Part shown: one piece after another, positions 1 through 8,299 of the stretch
How the letters are laid out: each line of letters starts with the position of its first letter
How positions within the stretch are numbered: position 1 is the stretch's first letter
Source: Ruminococcus champanellensis 18P13 = JCM 17042
Lineage (GTDB): Bacteria; Bacillota; Clostridia; Oscillospirales; Ruminococcaceae
Reading direction: 5' to 3'
Assembly (NCBI RefSeq): GCF_000210095.1
Contig: NC_021039.1
Span: forward strand, 982,344-1,046,343
DNA length: 64,000 nt
Notes under the pieces: model-generated
Told to the model about the DNA's origin: nothing
Databases searched by the model: none
Seen by the model: the letters and a program-made list of their open reading frames with translations, nothing else
Made by a program: the position numbers and the translations under genes

Positions 1-297
1 ATCGGTCTGCCGGTGATTCTGCTGGGCATCTGCGTCTGGGCCATGTGGAAATACGGCCGCAACAGTCCGTTCCTCAAGTGGAATCTGACATTGGTCATGG
101 CTGGGGGGATCGGGAATCTCATCGACCGGATCTTCCGGGGCGGAGATGTGGTGGACTATCTGGATATCCGGCTGTTCCACTTTGCAGTTTTTAACTTTGC
201 CGACTGCTGTATCTGCATCGGGGTATTTCTGATCTTGCTGTACATGCTTTTTGACAAGAGCGGCAAGGAATCCCCCAAGGAGCAACCCCATGCGTGA
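1..297 (+). CDS. lspA: Signal peptidase II, C-terminal part (cut by window start)
   Basis: Lipoprotein signal peptidase, the membrane aspartic protease that removes signal peptides from prolipoproteins. The open frame runs in from base 1, so the N-terminal part lies outside the window. The visible part has GGIGNLIDRI followed by VVDYLDI and FAVFNFAD, which hold the two catalytic Asp residues of the family (the D of NLIDR and the D of FNFAD), then a last membrane helix. The stop overlaps the start of the next gene by 8 bp. Several lipoproteins with clear lipoboxes lie elsewhere in this window and would be substrates. The lspA/RluD-type neighbour pair is common in Firmicutes. Confidence 0.95.
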   Translation: MGLPVILLGICVWAMWKYGRNSPFLKWNLTLVMAGGIGNLIDRIFRGGDVVDYLDIRLFHFAVFNFADCCICIGVFLILLYMLFDKSGKESPKEQPHA

Positions 298-1204
298 GGT
301 CATGCTGACGGCTGACGGCAGCGGCATGCGGTTGGACAAATGGCTTACAGAGCAGTTGCCGGAGTTGAGTCGTTCCGGGGTGCAGCATCTGATCGAGCAG
401 GGCGCAGTGCTTTGCAACGGGAAACCGGCGGCAAAGAATCTGAAGCTCCGGGAAGGGGACGGCCTGTTGGTGCAGATCCCGGATCCTGCCCCACTGGAGG
501 ATGTACAGCCCCAGAACCTGCCGCTGGAGATCGTATACGAGGATGAAGCCCTGCTGGTGGTGAACAAGCCCAAGGGCATGGTGGTGCATCCGGCGGCAGG
601 GCATCCGGACGGCACATTGGTGAATGCCCTGCTGTATCACTGCCAGGGTAGACTGTCCACCATCAACGGGGTGATCCGTCCCGGTATCGTGCACCGGATC
701 GACAAAAACACCAGCGGTCTGCTGATGGTGGCGAAAACGGATTTTGCCCATCAGCATCTGGCGGAGCAGATCAAAGGCCACAGCTTTACCCGGGAATATG
801 AAGCCATTGCCTGCGGACGGTTCCGGGAGCCTTCTGGCACGGTGGATGCTCCCATCGGCAGAAGCACAGCGGATCGGCAGAAAATGTGCGTGACGGAGAA
901 AAATGCCCGGCATGCGGTGACCCATTATGCAGTGCTGACCCAGTTTGCAAAGCATGCTCATATCCGGTGTCGGCTGGAAACCGGGCGCACCCATCAGATC
1001 CGGGTACATATGCGCTACATCGGGCATCCCATTTACGGAGACGATGTGTACGGCACGGCTGTCCCCGGTCTGGAGGGACAGTGCCTGCATGCCAAAAAGA
1101 TCGGGTTTGTGCATCCGGTTTCCGGCGCATACATGGAGTTTGACAGTGCGCTGCCGGATTACTTTGTCCAGGCACTGAAAAAGGTGGAGCATATACATGT
1201 TTAA
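290..1204 (+). CDS. RluA/RluD-family 23S rRNA-type pseudouridine synthase
   Basis: 304-residue RNA pseudouridine synthase. It has an N-terminal S4 RNA-binding domain (about residues 15-75, RLDKWLTEQ onward) and the catalytic domain with the HRIDKNTSGLL motif, whose Asp is the nucleophile; the ETGRTHQIRVH block is also diagnostic. I chose ATG 290 because AAGGAG lies at 278-283; an upstream in-frame start at 251 would sit deep inside lspA and adds residues not typical of the family. It overlaps lspA by 8 bp and the next gene by 8 bp, suggesting translational coupling. It is the YlyB-type protein usually found next to lspA; the exact rRNA target cannot be told from sequence. Confidence 0.93.
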   Translation: MREVMLTADGSGMRLDKWLTEQLPELSRSGVQHLIEQGAVLCNGKPAAKNLKLREGDGLLVQIPDPAPLEDVQPQNLPLEIVYEDEALLVVNKPKGMVVHPAAGHPDGTLVNALLYHCQGRLSTINGVIRPGIVHRIDKNTSGLLMVAKTDFAHQHLAEQIKGHSFTREYEAIACGRFREPSGTVDAPIGRSTADRQKMCVTEKNARHAVTHYAVLTQFAKHAHIRCRLETGRTHQIRVHMRYIGHPIYGDDVYGTAVPGLEGQCLHAKKIGFVHPVSGAYMEFDSALPDYFVQALKKVEHIHV

Positions 1205-2012
1205 AGATTTGAAGCATTTGCTGCTGATATCGGATCTGGACGGCACTCTGCTGCCCTCCGACAAGCGGATTCCTCCGGAGGATCTGGAGATCATCCGGCA
1301 GTTTCAGGCTGCGGGAGGACGGTTCACCATTGCCACCGGCAGAACTTATGAGGCAGCGTCCGTTTACCTGGAGCAGGTGCAGCCCAATGCGCCGGTGATT
1401 CTCTACAACGGTGCAATGCTGTTTGACCCGGTGAAGAAGCAGCCCATTGCTACTCTGCCCCTGGCATTCTCTGTCCGGCAGATTGTCCGGGAGCTGCTGG
1501 ACTGGAACCCGGACATGGGTGCGGAGATCCTGACGGCGGATGGGATCTATGTGATCCGGCTTAATGCGGTGGAGCGACAGCATATTGCCACCTGCGGCGT
1601 GTCCCCGGTGTTCACGGATCTGGCGCATGCACCGGAGGACGGGTGGCTCAAGGTGCTGTTTGCCCTGGAGCCGCCGGAGGTGGATCGGCTGGCGGCGTAT
1701 GCTGCGTCCCGGCAGGATACGGAAGTGGAATATGTCCGGTCGGCGGATGTGTTCCTGGAGATCCTGCCGGCAGGGGTATCCAAGGGTACAGCCATTGCCC
1801 GGTTTCGGGATCGGCTGGCGGACAGGGACACCCAGATTGCCGCAGCCGGGGATTACGACAATGATCTGACCATGCTGCAGCATGCGGATGTGGGCATCGC
1901 ACCTGCCAACGCCCAGCCCAATGTGAAGGCGGCGGCGGATCTTGTACTGCCGGATACCTGTGACCAGCATGGGCTGCCAAGGCTCATGCAACAATTGATG
2001 GAACGAACTTGA
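1197..2012 (+). CDS. Cof-type HAD-superfamily phosphatase
   Basis: 271-residue HAD hydrolase of the Cof/YkrA type (subfamily IIB cap). Visible are motif I DLDGTLLPSD with the nucleophilic Asp near residue 15, motif II in the FTIATGRTY region, a Lys in GVSKGTA (motif III) and motif IV GDYDNDLTML. Such enzymes dephosphorylate sugar phosphates, FMN or pyridoxal phosphate; the substrate here is not predictable. The start overlaps the previous stop by 8 bp, with AGGTGGAG as ribosome binding site, so it is probably co-transcribed with lspA and the pseudouridine synthase. Confidence 0.9.
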   Translation: MFKDLKHLLLISDLDGTLLPSDKRIPPEDLEIIRQFQAAGGRFTIATGRTYEAASVYLEQVQPNAPVILYNGAMLFDPVKKQPIATLPLAFSVRQIVRELLDWNPDMGAEILTADGIYVIRLNAVERQHIATCGVSPVFTDLAHAPEDGWLKVLFALEPPEVDRLAAYAASRQDTEVEYVRSADVFLEILPAGVSKGTAIARFRDRLADRDTQIAAAGDYDNDLTMLQHADVGIAPANAQPNVKAAADLVLPDTCDQHGLPRLMQQLMERT

Positions 2013-2044
2013 GCATGGCTCATGGAAATAATGGAGGTATATTC

Positions 2045-2884
2045 ATGGACGCAACGATTGAAAAACGGCTGCAGGCCACTGCCTGCAAGGTGCGGATGGG
2101 CATCATCGAGGGCACCTACTGCGCAAAATCCGGTCATCCCGGCGGATCATTATCCATTGCAGATCTGCTGACTTACCTGTATTTTGTAAAGCTGAATGTG
2201 GATCCAAAGCATCCGGACATGCCGGAGCGTGACCGCTTTGTGCTGTCCAAGGGGCATACGGCACCGGCTTTGTATGCGACCCTGGCACAGCGTGGCTTCT
2301 TCCCGGAGTCTGAACTGAGATCCCTGCGGCACATCGGAGCAATGCTTCAGGGTCATCCCTGCATCCACATTCCCGGCATCGATATGTCCAGCGGCTCCCT
2401 GGGACAGGGTATTTCTGCGGCATGCGGCATGGCACTGTCTGCAAAGTATAACCAGAAGGATTATCGGGTCTATACCGTTCTGGGAGACGGTGAGATCGAG
2501 GAGGGACAGGTCTGGGAGGCTGCCATGTTCGCAGCCCACTACGGACTGGACAATCTGACTGCCATCGTGGACAATAACGGCTTACAGATCGATGGCCCCA
2601 TCACAGAGGTCAGCTCTCCGGAGCCCATTCCGGATAAATTTGCTGCATTTGGCTGGCATGTAATTACCATGGATGCACATGACTTCCAGGATATAGAGCG
2701 TGCTTTTGATGAGGCAGAAAAGATCAGCGGCAAGCCCGTTGTGATCGTGCAGAAGAGCGTCAAGGGCAAGGGGGTTTCCTTTATGGAAAACCAGTGCAGC
2801 TGGCACGGCACTGCCCCGAATCAGGAGCAGTATGAACAGGCAATGACTGAATTGCGGACGCAGCTGTCCGGACTGGAGGGTTAA
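2045..2884 (+). CDS. Transketolase, N-terminal (TPP-binding) subunit
   Basis: 279-residue N-terminal half of a split transketolase. It binds thiamine diphosphate: SGHPGGSLS and LSKGHTAPALY are family blocks, and GDGEIEEGQVWEAA followed by IVDNNGLQ is the TPP/Mg motif (GDG-x~26-NN). With the next gene it should transfer two-carbon units in the non-oxidative pentose phosphate pathway, which suits pentose release by the arabinan enzymes further right. ATG 2045 is preferred because GGAGGT lies at 2033-2038; a TTG start at 2009 would precede that site. The C-terminal subunit follows after 3 bp. Confidence 0.94.
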   Translation: MDATIEKRLQATACKVRMGIIEGTYCAKSGHPGGSLSIADLLTYLYFVKLNVDPKHPDMPERDRFVLSKGHTAPALYATLAQRGFFPESELRSLRHIGAMLQGHPCIHIPGIDMSSGSLGQGISAACGMALSAKYNQKDYRVYTVLGDGEIEEGQVWEAAMFAAHYGLDNLTAIVDNNGLQIDGPITEVSSPEPIPDKFAAFGWHVITMDAHDFQDIERAFDEAEKISGKPVVIVQKSVKGKGVSFMENQCSWHGTAPNQEQYEQAMTELRTQLSGLEG

Positions 2885-2887
2885 GCA

Positions 2888-3841
2888 ATGGCTGATGTAA
2901 AAAAGAAGGCGACCAGAGAAAGCTACGGCGAGGCGCTGGCAGCACTGGGCGAAACCTATGAAAACCTGGTGGTTCTGGATGCAGATCTGGCGGCGGCAAC
3001 CAAGACCGGCATTTTCAAGAAGAAGTATCCGGAGCGTTTTTTTGACTGCGGCATTGCCGAGGCTAATATGATGGGCGTGGCAGCGGGTCTGGCCACCACC
3101 GGCATGATCCCCTTTGCAAGCACCTTTGCCATGTTTGCGGCAGGCCGTGCCTTTGAAATCGTGCGCAATTCCATCGGCTATCCCCACCTGAACGTGAAGA
3201 TCGGTGCCACCCATGCGGGCATTTCCGTGGGAGAGGACGGTGCTACCCACCAGTGCAACGAGGATATTGCCCTGATGCGCACCATCCCCGGCATGACCAT
3301 CCTCAACCCGGCGGACGATGTGGAAGCCCGGGCAGCGGTGGAGGCTGCGGTAAAGTATCAAGGCCCGGTGTACCTGCGGTTCGGCAGACTGGCTGCTCCC
3401 ATCTTCAACGATCCGGCAACCTATCACTTTGAAATGGGCAAGGGTATCACCCTCCGGCAGGGCAAGGACGTGACCATTGTTGCCACGGGACTGATGGTTT
3501 CCGAAGCACTGGAGGCTGCTGCGACCTTGGCAAATGAAGGAATTGACGCAGGGGTCATCAACATTCACACCATCAAGCCTCTGGATACGGAGTTGATCTG
3601 CAAGGCGGCACAGCAGACCGGTCTGCTGGTAACCGTGGAGGAGCACAGCATCATCGGCGGTCTTGGCTCTGCGGTGGCAGAGGCAGTCACCGGCTGCTGT
3701 CCGGTACCGGTGGTACGGATCGGTGTCAATGACGAGTTCGGATACAGCGGCCCGGCGGTGGAACTGCTGAAGAAATTCGGCTTGTGCGCATCCAACATTG
3801 TGGCTGTTACCAAGGCAGCCATGACAAGAAAGCAGAAGTAA
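2888..3841 (+). CDS. Transketolase, C-terminal (pyrimidine-binding) subunit
   Basis: 317-residue partner of the preceding gene. The pyrimidine-binding domain starts after about residue 10 (LVVLDADLAAATKT), with the catalytic-region block FFDCGIAEANMMGVAAGLA that includes the invariant Glu contacting the cofactor, and a C-terminal transketolase domain (VTIVATGLMVSEAL; VTVEEHSIIGGLGSAVAE). Split transketolases of this size are common in Clostridia and Archaea. It is in an operon with the N-terminal subunit and is followed at once by a strong terminator hairpin. Confidence 0.94.
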   Translation: MADVKKKATRESYGEALAALGETYENLVVLDADLAAATKTGIFKKKYPERFFDCGIAEANMMGVAAGLATTGMIPFASTFAMFAAGRAFEIVRNSIGYPHLNVKIGATHAGISVGEDGATHQCNEDIALMRTIPGMTILNPADDVEARAAVEAAVKYQGPVYLRFGRLAAPIFNDPATYHFEMGKGITLRQGKDVTIVATGLMVSEALEAAATLANEGIDAGVINIHTIKPLDTELICKAAQQTGLLVTVEEHSIIGGLGSAVAEAVTGCCPVPVVRIGVNDEFGYSGPAVELLKKFGLCASNIVAVTKAAMTRKQK

Positions 3842-3844
3842 GAG

Positions 3845-3877
3845 AAAAGGGCGGCACCGTTAAGATGCTGCCCTTTT
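3845..3877 (+). terminator. Intrinsic terminator after the transketolase genes
   Basis: A 12-bp stem, AAAAGGGCGGCA pairing with TGCTGCCCTTTT (one G-T pair), begins 3 bp after the transketolase stop and ends in a T tract. It ends the operon and argues against starting the next small gene upstream of the hairpin. Confidence 0.75.
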
Positions 3878-3891
3878 GCATGGGGGTACAT

Positions 3892-4188
3892 ATGGGAGAC
3901 TGGATCTGGTGCATCTGCATCGGCACCATCGGCATGTTCTTTGTGGCGATGAACTATATTGCCATGTTTCAAAGCAAAAAAACAGGCAGATTTATCTCCG
4001 GATTTCCTCTGATCGGCGGTATTCTGCTGTTTCTTGCATTTTTTCTTTCGCCGATCCGGTGGCTTTCGGTAGTATGCCTGCTGGATTACGGCATATGGAT
4101 GCTGCCCTTTGTTCTGATCCGGGAGGCGATTCGGAACAAACGCCGGAGCAGGCAGGCATCCTCAGACAAAGAGGAGCCTCATAATTAG
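3892..4188 (+). CDS. Small membrane protein of unknown function
   Basis: 98 residues when started at ATG 3892 (GGGGGT at 3882-3887 could serve as ribosome binding site). Start codons further upstream in frame lie within the terminator hairpin and are less likely. Three hydrophobic stretches are visible: about residues 3-23, 38-55 and 58-75. The tail is charged (NKRRSRQ...KEE). I do not recognise a family. It lies between a terminator and a GNAT gene, so context gives no function. Real coding is likely but not certain. Confidence 0.5.
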   Translation: MGDWIWCICIGTIGMFFVAMNYIAMFQSKKTGRFISGFPLIGGILLFLAFFLSPIRWLSVVCLLDYGIWMLPFVLIREAIRNKRRSRQASSDKEEPHN

Positions 4189-4227
4189 GGCAACATTCCG
4201 CAAATCTTGCGAGATTCTGCCTAAAAA

Positions 4228-4258
4228 ATCACCCGGGACAGGATGCGTTCCGGGCGAT
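4228..4258. terminator. Hairpin, possible weak terminator
   Basis: ATCACCCGGGA pairs with TTCCGGGCGAT (one mismatch), followed by the weakly T-rich TGTTGTATGTCTT. It lies in the gap between the small membrane protein and the GNAT gene. There is no strong U-run, so termination is uncertain. Confidence 0.4.
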
Positions 4259-4304
4259 TGTTGTATGTCTTAAGAAAAGCGTTGATCTGAAACGGGAGGG
4301 TTTT

Positions 4305-4778
4305 GTGGAATACGTAATCAGAAAAATAAAGCAGGAAGAAACCAAAGTGTTGGATACTTTTTTATATGAGGCAATTTTTATTCCGGAAGGAGTAGAAGCT
4401 CCGCCCAGGGAAATAATCAACCAGCCGGAATTGCGTGTGTATGTTGATGGCTTCGGAAGCAGAGCAGGTGATATTGCCTTTGTTGCGGAATCGAATGGGA
4501 TTGTAATCGGAGCTGTATGGGTTCGTATTATGAATGATTACGGGCATATAGATGATGAAACTCCATCCTTTGCAATCTCTCTTTTGAAAGAGTATCGTAA
4601 TTATGGGATTGGCACAGAACTAATGAAAACGATGTTGCATGAATTGAGAGACTGCGGTTATAAACAATCCTCGTTAGCCGTTCAAAAACAAAATTATGCA
4701 GTGAGGATGTATAAAAAAGTGGGATTTCAAATTGTTGATGAAAATGAGGAAGAATATATTATGGTCTGTAGGTTGTAA
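4305..4778 (+). CDS. GNAT-family N-acetyltransferase
   Basis: 157 residues with a GTG start preceded by GGGAGGG at 4294-4300. The acetyl-CoA binding motif A is seen as LLKEYRNYGIGTELMKTM (pattern R/Q-x-x-G-x-G/A), with motif B near SLAVQKQNYAVRMYKKVGF, so this is a single-domain acetyltransferase acting on an unknown amine. The coding sequence is more AT-rich than its neighbours and it stands alone between hairpins, which suggests a later arrival. No partner gene helps define the substrate. Confidence 0.85.
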   Translation: MEYVIRKIKQEETKVLDTFLYEAIFIPEGVEAPPREIINQPELRVYVDGFGSRAGDIAFVAESNGIVIGAVWVRIMNDYGHIDDETPSFAISLLKEYRNYGIGTELMKTMLHELRDCGYKQSSLAVQKQNYAVRMYKKVGFQIVDENEEEYIMVCRL

Positions 4779-4801
4779 TGGTTCCTATAGGGCTATAGAT
4801 A

Positions 4802-5737
4802 TCAATAGTGGAAGGTACTTCCGCCGATAAACTCCCGCACCAGGGAGATCCCCGGCACCAGATCCTGGGGCACCGGCTCCAGCGCCTGGAGAAATGCGGC
4901 GATGTCCGCATACTGGGCGTAGTCCGGGTAGGTGTCTGCGATATTTAGCAGATCCGGCAGGAGGATGGAACGGTATACGCTTGGCTCGTAATCGATAAAG
5001 GTGTCGATCTGATAGGCTGCCCGATGCTTAAAGGGCATGATGTACTGATGCTCTCCCCGGCTGACGCTTTCAAACAGCCGGAAGGTGTCCACCGGCTCCC
5101 TGCCCCGGAAAAACCGATCCCGTATCAGACGGCGCATGAGCCGGATCTTGGAGGGATGCAGCAGAGCGCCGTCTTCTGCCTGGAGCCGTGTGCGGACGCT
5201 GACATAAATGCAGGAGGCAAAGGCACCTGCATTGCCGGTGACCTGCGGATTCAGCGCATGGATCCCTTCCAGGATCACCAGTTCATTGGGTCTGCGCTGA
5301 ATGGTCTTGCCTGGTTCCCGGCACTGCTTTGCAAAATTGAATACCGGCAGATGGATGGGCTCACATCGGGAGAGCCTTTCCAGATGTTCATTCAGCAGGG
5401 GGATATCCAGCCGGTAGGGGGATTCGTAGTCGACGACTCCGTGCTCGTTCAGTGCTTGAGGAGTCTGGGATTCCGGCAGGTAGTAATTGTCCATGGACAG
5501 TACCATAGCAGCGCATCCCCAGCCCTCCAGCAGCTGTTCGATCCGCAGGGCGGAGGTGGTTTTGCCGGAGCCGGATGGACCGGACAGCAGCAAAATGGGC
5601 TTTTCCTTCCGGTGCTTCAGAATATCCAGAGCGATCCGGGTCAGCTGCTGGGTGTAGCGCTGCTCGGATTCGGCAATGGCATAGATCAGGTCTGTATGCA
5701 TTTGCTGATTCAGCATGGAAATTTCCAGTTTTCTCAT
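4802..5737 (-). CDS. Uridine kinase-like (phosphoribulokinase/uridine kinase family) protein
   Basis: 311-residue cytosolic P-loop kinase. The Walker A motif LSGPSGSGKTTSA lies near residue 60, and later blocks (SMDNYYLP; DYESPYRLDI; VILEGIHALNP) match the uridine kinase family. The N-terminal 55 residues are extra to the core and resemble the short helical lead of clostridial nucleoside kinases. Start ATG 5737 has AAAGGGA upstream on its strand; a start 30 bp earlier is possible but lacks a good site. It probably phosphorylates uridine/cytidine, but the substrate is inferred from family only. It is convergent with the GNAT gene and divergent from the trp operon. Confidence 0.85.
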   Translation of the reverse strand: MRKLEISMLNQQMHTDLIYAIAESEQRYTQQLTRIALDILKHRKEKPILLLSGPSGSGKTTSALRIEQLLEGWGCAAMVLSMDNYYLPESQTPQALNEHGVVDYESPYRLDIPLLNEHLERLSRCEPIHLPVFNFAKQCREPGKTIQRRPNELVILEGIHALNPQVTGNAGAFASCIYVSVRTRLQAEDGALLHPSKIRLMRRLIRDRFFRGREPVDTFRLFESVSRGEHQYIMPFKHRAAYQIDTFIDYEPSVYRSILLPDLLNIADTYPDYAQYADIAAFLQALEPVPQDLVPGISLVREFIGGSTFHY

Positions 5738-5865
5738 AAGATGTCCCTTTCTGCACGCAGGTAGCATGCGTTATCGGTTCATCTTACAGTATAGCATGTT
5801 CCGGAGAAAATGACAATAGACACTGGGCGGCATTTGTATGGCAGACGGAAGTTTGAAAAAACCTC

Positions 5866-5894
5866 TTGACAAGCCGCAGACGCTGTGCTATACT
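5866..5894 (+). promoter_or_regulatory. Sigma-A promoter of the trp operon
   Basis: TTGACA (5866-5871), 17 bp spacer, TATACT (5889-5894). Transcription would begin about 5901, at the 5' end of the T-box leader. Confidence 0.85.
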
Positions 5895-5900
5895 GTAGAA

Positions 5901-6194
5901 AATTAAATAGGTTGCAAACCGTTGAAGCGGAGATAACGGTAATCATGATTTCACAGAGAGTCCGGGCAGGTGGAAGCCGGGCAAACCCCAGATTATCAAA
6001 TGGACCGCTGAGGGCGCAGTCAAAAATACAGCATTTCTGTGTTGAGTATTCTGCGACGTGTGGGCATACGTCAGTTGCCGGGGATATGTTGGTATCCTGC
6101 TAAGCGCACGGCATATGCCGTGAATCAAGGTGGCACCGCGGATAGAAAAGTATTCGTCCTTGACAGATCGTTGGATTCTGTCAGGGGCTTTTTT
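5901..6194 (+). ncRNA. T-box riboswitch, tRNA-Trp specific, with terminator
   Basis: Leader RNA of about 290 nt. The invariant T-box AAGGTGGCACCGCG is at 6127-6140. Stem I is visible: GCGG near 5930 pairs with CCGC after the specifier, and AGAGAGTCCGGG with GGTGGAAGCCGGGC are the distal stem I elements. The specifier codon is read as TGG at 6001-6003 followed by A, i.e. tryptophan, matching the genes downstream. The terminator stem is 6156-6167 with 6177-6188 followed by six T. Uncharged tRNA-Trp should bind and stabilise the antiterminator, turning on trpEGDCFBA; charged tRNA should allow termination. Confidence 0.93.
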
Positions 6195-6255
6195 GCTGCA
6201 CAAACGCTTCTTCGACAGGATCGGGGAAGCGTTTTTTGTTTGTCGGAGGTGCCAT

Positions 6256-7722
6256 ATGAAGTATTCACCAAGCCTGGAAACCATCAAAGCCTATGCGGAA
6301 AGCGGCGCATATAAGATCCTGCCGGTCAGCTGTGAACTGCTGGCAGATCTGTGTACGCCCATTGAGGCCCTGCGCAGGCTCAAGCAGGTATCCACCCATT
6401 GCTATCTGCTGGAGTCGGTGGCAGAGCGGGAGAAGTGGGGGAGATACACCTTTCTGGGGTTTGATCCGAAGCTGGACATTACCTGTTCCGGCAGGGACAT
6501 GAAGATCGGAGATGTGCGGATCAAAACGGAGCATCCGGCACAGCAGCTGCGACAGATCCTTGCAGAGTATAAAAGCCCCCGACTGCCGGAGCTGCCGCCC
6601 TTTACCGGCGGATTGGTGGGATACTTCTCCTACGACTTTTTGAAGTATGCAGAGCCGTCCGTGGATCTGGAGACCCGGGACACGGAGAATTTCAAGGACG
6701 TGGATCTGATGCTGTTCGATAAGGTGATCGCCTTTGACCACTTCCGGCAGAAGATCATCCTCATTGCCAATATGTCTTTGGAGGATCCGGAAACCGGGTA
6801 CAACAAGGCAGTGATGGAACTGGAGAGCATGGCGGCGCTGCTGAAAACCGACATCCCCAAGCAGGAACAGCCCGGGCATCTGCTGGGAGACTTTACGCCC
6901 CTGTTTGACCGGGAAAGCTACTGTGACATGGTGGAGCAGGCAAAGCATCACATCCGGGAGGGGGATATTTTTCAGATTGTTCTGTCCAATCGGCTGGCTG
7001 CTCCTTATACAGGCAGCTTGCTGAACACCTACCGGATCCTGCGGACGTTGAATCCCTCCCCCTATATGTTTTACTTTTCCGGCATGGACGTGGAGATCGC
7101 CGGTGCTTCTCCGGAAACATTGGTGAAGCTGGAGGATGGGGTGCTGCACACCTTCCCCCTGGCAGGAACCCGTCCCCGGGGAAAGACCGAAGGGGAAGAC
7201 AAGGCGCTGGAGGCGGAGCTGCTGGCGGATGATAAGGAACTGGCGGAGCACAACATGCTGGTGGATCTGGGGCGGAATGACCTGGGGAAGATCAGCCAAT
7301 TCGGCACTGTGCAGGTGGAAAAGCTGCACAGCATTGAGCGATACTCCCATGTGATGCACATCGGCTCTACCATCCGGGGGCAGATCCGGCAGGACTGCGA
7401 CGCACTGGATGCAGTCAGCGCCGTTTTACCCGCAGGCACCCTGTCAGGGGCGCCTAAGATCCGGGCATGTCAGCTGATTGCCAGACTGGAACAGAATAAG
7501 CGGGGCATTTACGGAGGCGCCATCGGGTATATCGATTTTACCGGGAATCTGGATACCTGCATTGCCATCCGGATCGCATACAAGAAAAACGGCAAGGTGT
7601 TTATCCGCAGCGGCGCAGGCATCGTAGCAGATTCCGTGCCGGAAAAGGAATACCAGGAATGCATCAATAAGGCGGCGGCAGTGGTCAATGCCCTGAAAGC
7701 GGCAGAGGAGGCGGATGTATGA
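6256..7722 (+). CDS. trpE: Anthranilate synthase component I
   Basis: 488-residue chorismate-binding enzyme that makes anthranilate with the TrpG glutaminase, the first committed step to tryptophan. ATG 6256 follows GGAGGT (6245-6250) after the T-box terminator. The N-terminal region has the LLESVAE block typical of the feedback tryptophan site, and the C-terminal catalytic domain has AGTRPRGKTEGEDKALE, DLGRNDLGKI, LPAGTLSGAPKIRA and RSGAGIVADSVPEKEY. The stop overlaps trpG by 4 bp. Expression should be set by the T-box and activity by tryptophan feedback. Confidence 0.97.
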   Translation: MKYSPSLETIKAYAESGAYKILPVSCELLADLCTPIEALRRLKQVSTHCYLLESVAEREKWGRYTFLGFDPKLDITCSGRDMKIGDVRIKTEHPAQQLRQILAEYKSPRLPELPPFTGGLVGYFSYDFLKYAEPSVDLETRDTENFKDVDLMLFDKVIAFDHFRQKIILIANMSLEDPETGYNKAVMELESMAALLKTDIPKQEQPGHLLGDFTPLFDRESYCDMVEQAKHHIREGDIFQIVLSNRLAAPYTGSLLNTYRILRTLNPSPYMFYFSGMDVEIAGASPETLVKLEDGVLHTFPLAGTRPRGKTEGEDKALEAELLADDKELAEHNMLVDLGRNDLGKISQFGTVQVEKLHSIERYSHVMHIGSTIRGQIRQDCDALDAVSAVLPAGTLSGAPKIRACQLIARLEQNKRGIYGGAIGYIDFTGNLDTCIAIRIAYKKNGKVFIRSGAGIVADSVPEKEYQECINKAAAVVNALKAAEEADV

Positions 7723-8299
7723 TACTTCTGATTGATAACTACGACAGCTTTTCCTATAACCTGTTTCAGCTGGTGGGAGAATTGGAGCCGGACATCCGGG
7801 TGATCCGGAACGATGCGCTGACCGTTGACCAGATCCGGGAGCTGTCACCGGATCGGATCATTCTTTCCCCTGGTCCCGGGCGGCCGGAGGATGCCGGGGT
7901 CATTGTGGAGGCAGCCGGAACATTGTCCCGGCGCATCCCCACTTTGGGAGTGTGCCTGGGGCATCAGGCAATCTGTGCCGCATACGGAGCCAGGATCACC
8001 TACGCAAAGCAGCTGATGCACGGAAAGCAGTCCATGGTGCAGTTTCTGGGGGATTGTCCTCTGTTCCGGGGTTTGCCGCAAACCGCACCGGTGGCACGGT
8101 ACCATTCTCTGGCGGTGGATCCGGACAGCCTGCCGGATTGCCTGACAATCACAGCAGTGACGGAGGACGGGGAGATCATGGGGATCCGGCACAGGGAAAC
8201 CCCATTTACGGGGTGCAGTTTCATCCGGAGTCCATCATGACCCCGGACGGCAAACAGATGCTGAAAAACTTTATTCAGGGAGGAAACGATCATGATTAA
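7719..8299 (+). pseudogene. trpG: Anthranilate synthase component II (glutaminase), with apparent 1-bp frameshift
   Basis: Class I glutamine amidotransferase that supplies ammonia to TrpE. The N-terminal frame shows IDNYDSFSYNL, LSPGPGRPEDAG and GVCLGHQAI with the nucleophilic Cys at residue 79. The frame breaks at the CCCC run 8200-8203: read as is, the protein ends at 8240 after 173 residues without its His-Glu pair. Shifting frame there gives YGVQFHPES, which holds the catalytic His and Glu, and a stop at 8299 overlapping trpD by 8 bp. One extra C restores a 193-residue protein of normal length. In an otherwise complete operon a sequencing error is more likely than a true loss. Confidence 0.9.

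Noticed and set aside
2009..2044. TTG start for the transketolase N-terminal subunit
   Set aside because: GGAGGT at 2033-2038 is placed for ATG 2045, and the twelve extra residues are not part of the family.
8192..8210. Programmed -1 ribosomal frameshift in trpG
   Set aside because: No X-XXY-YYZ slippery heptamer lies in the proper frame (codons are GAA ACC CCA) and no trpG I know uses recoding; a missing C explains the break more simply.
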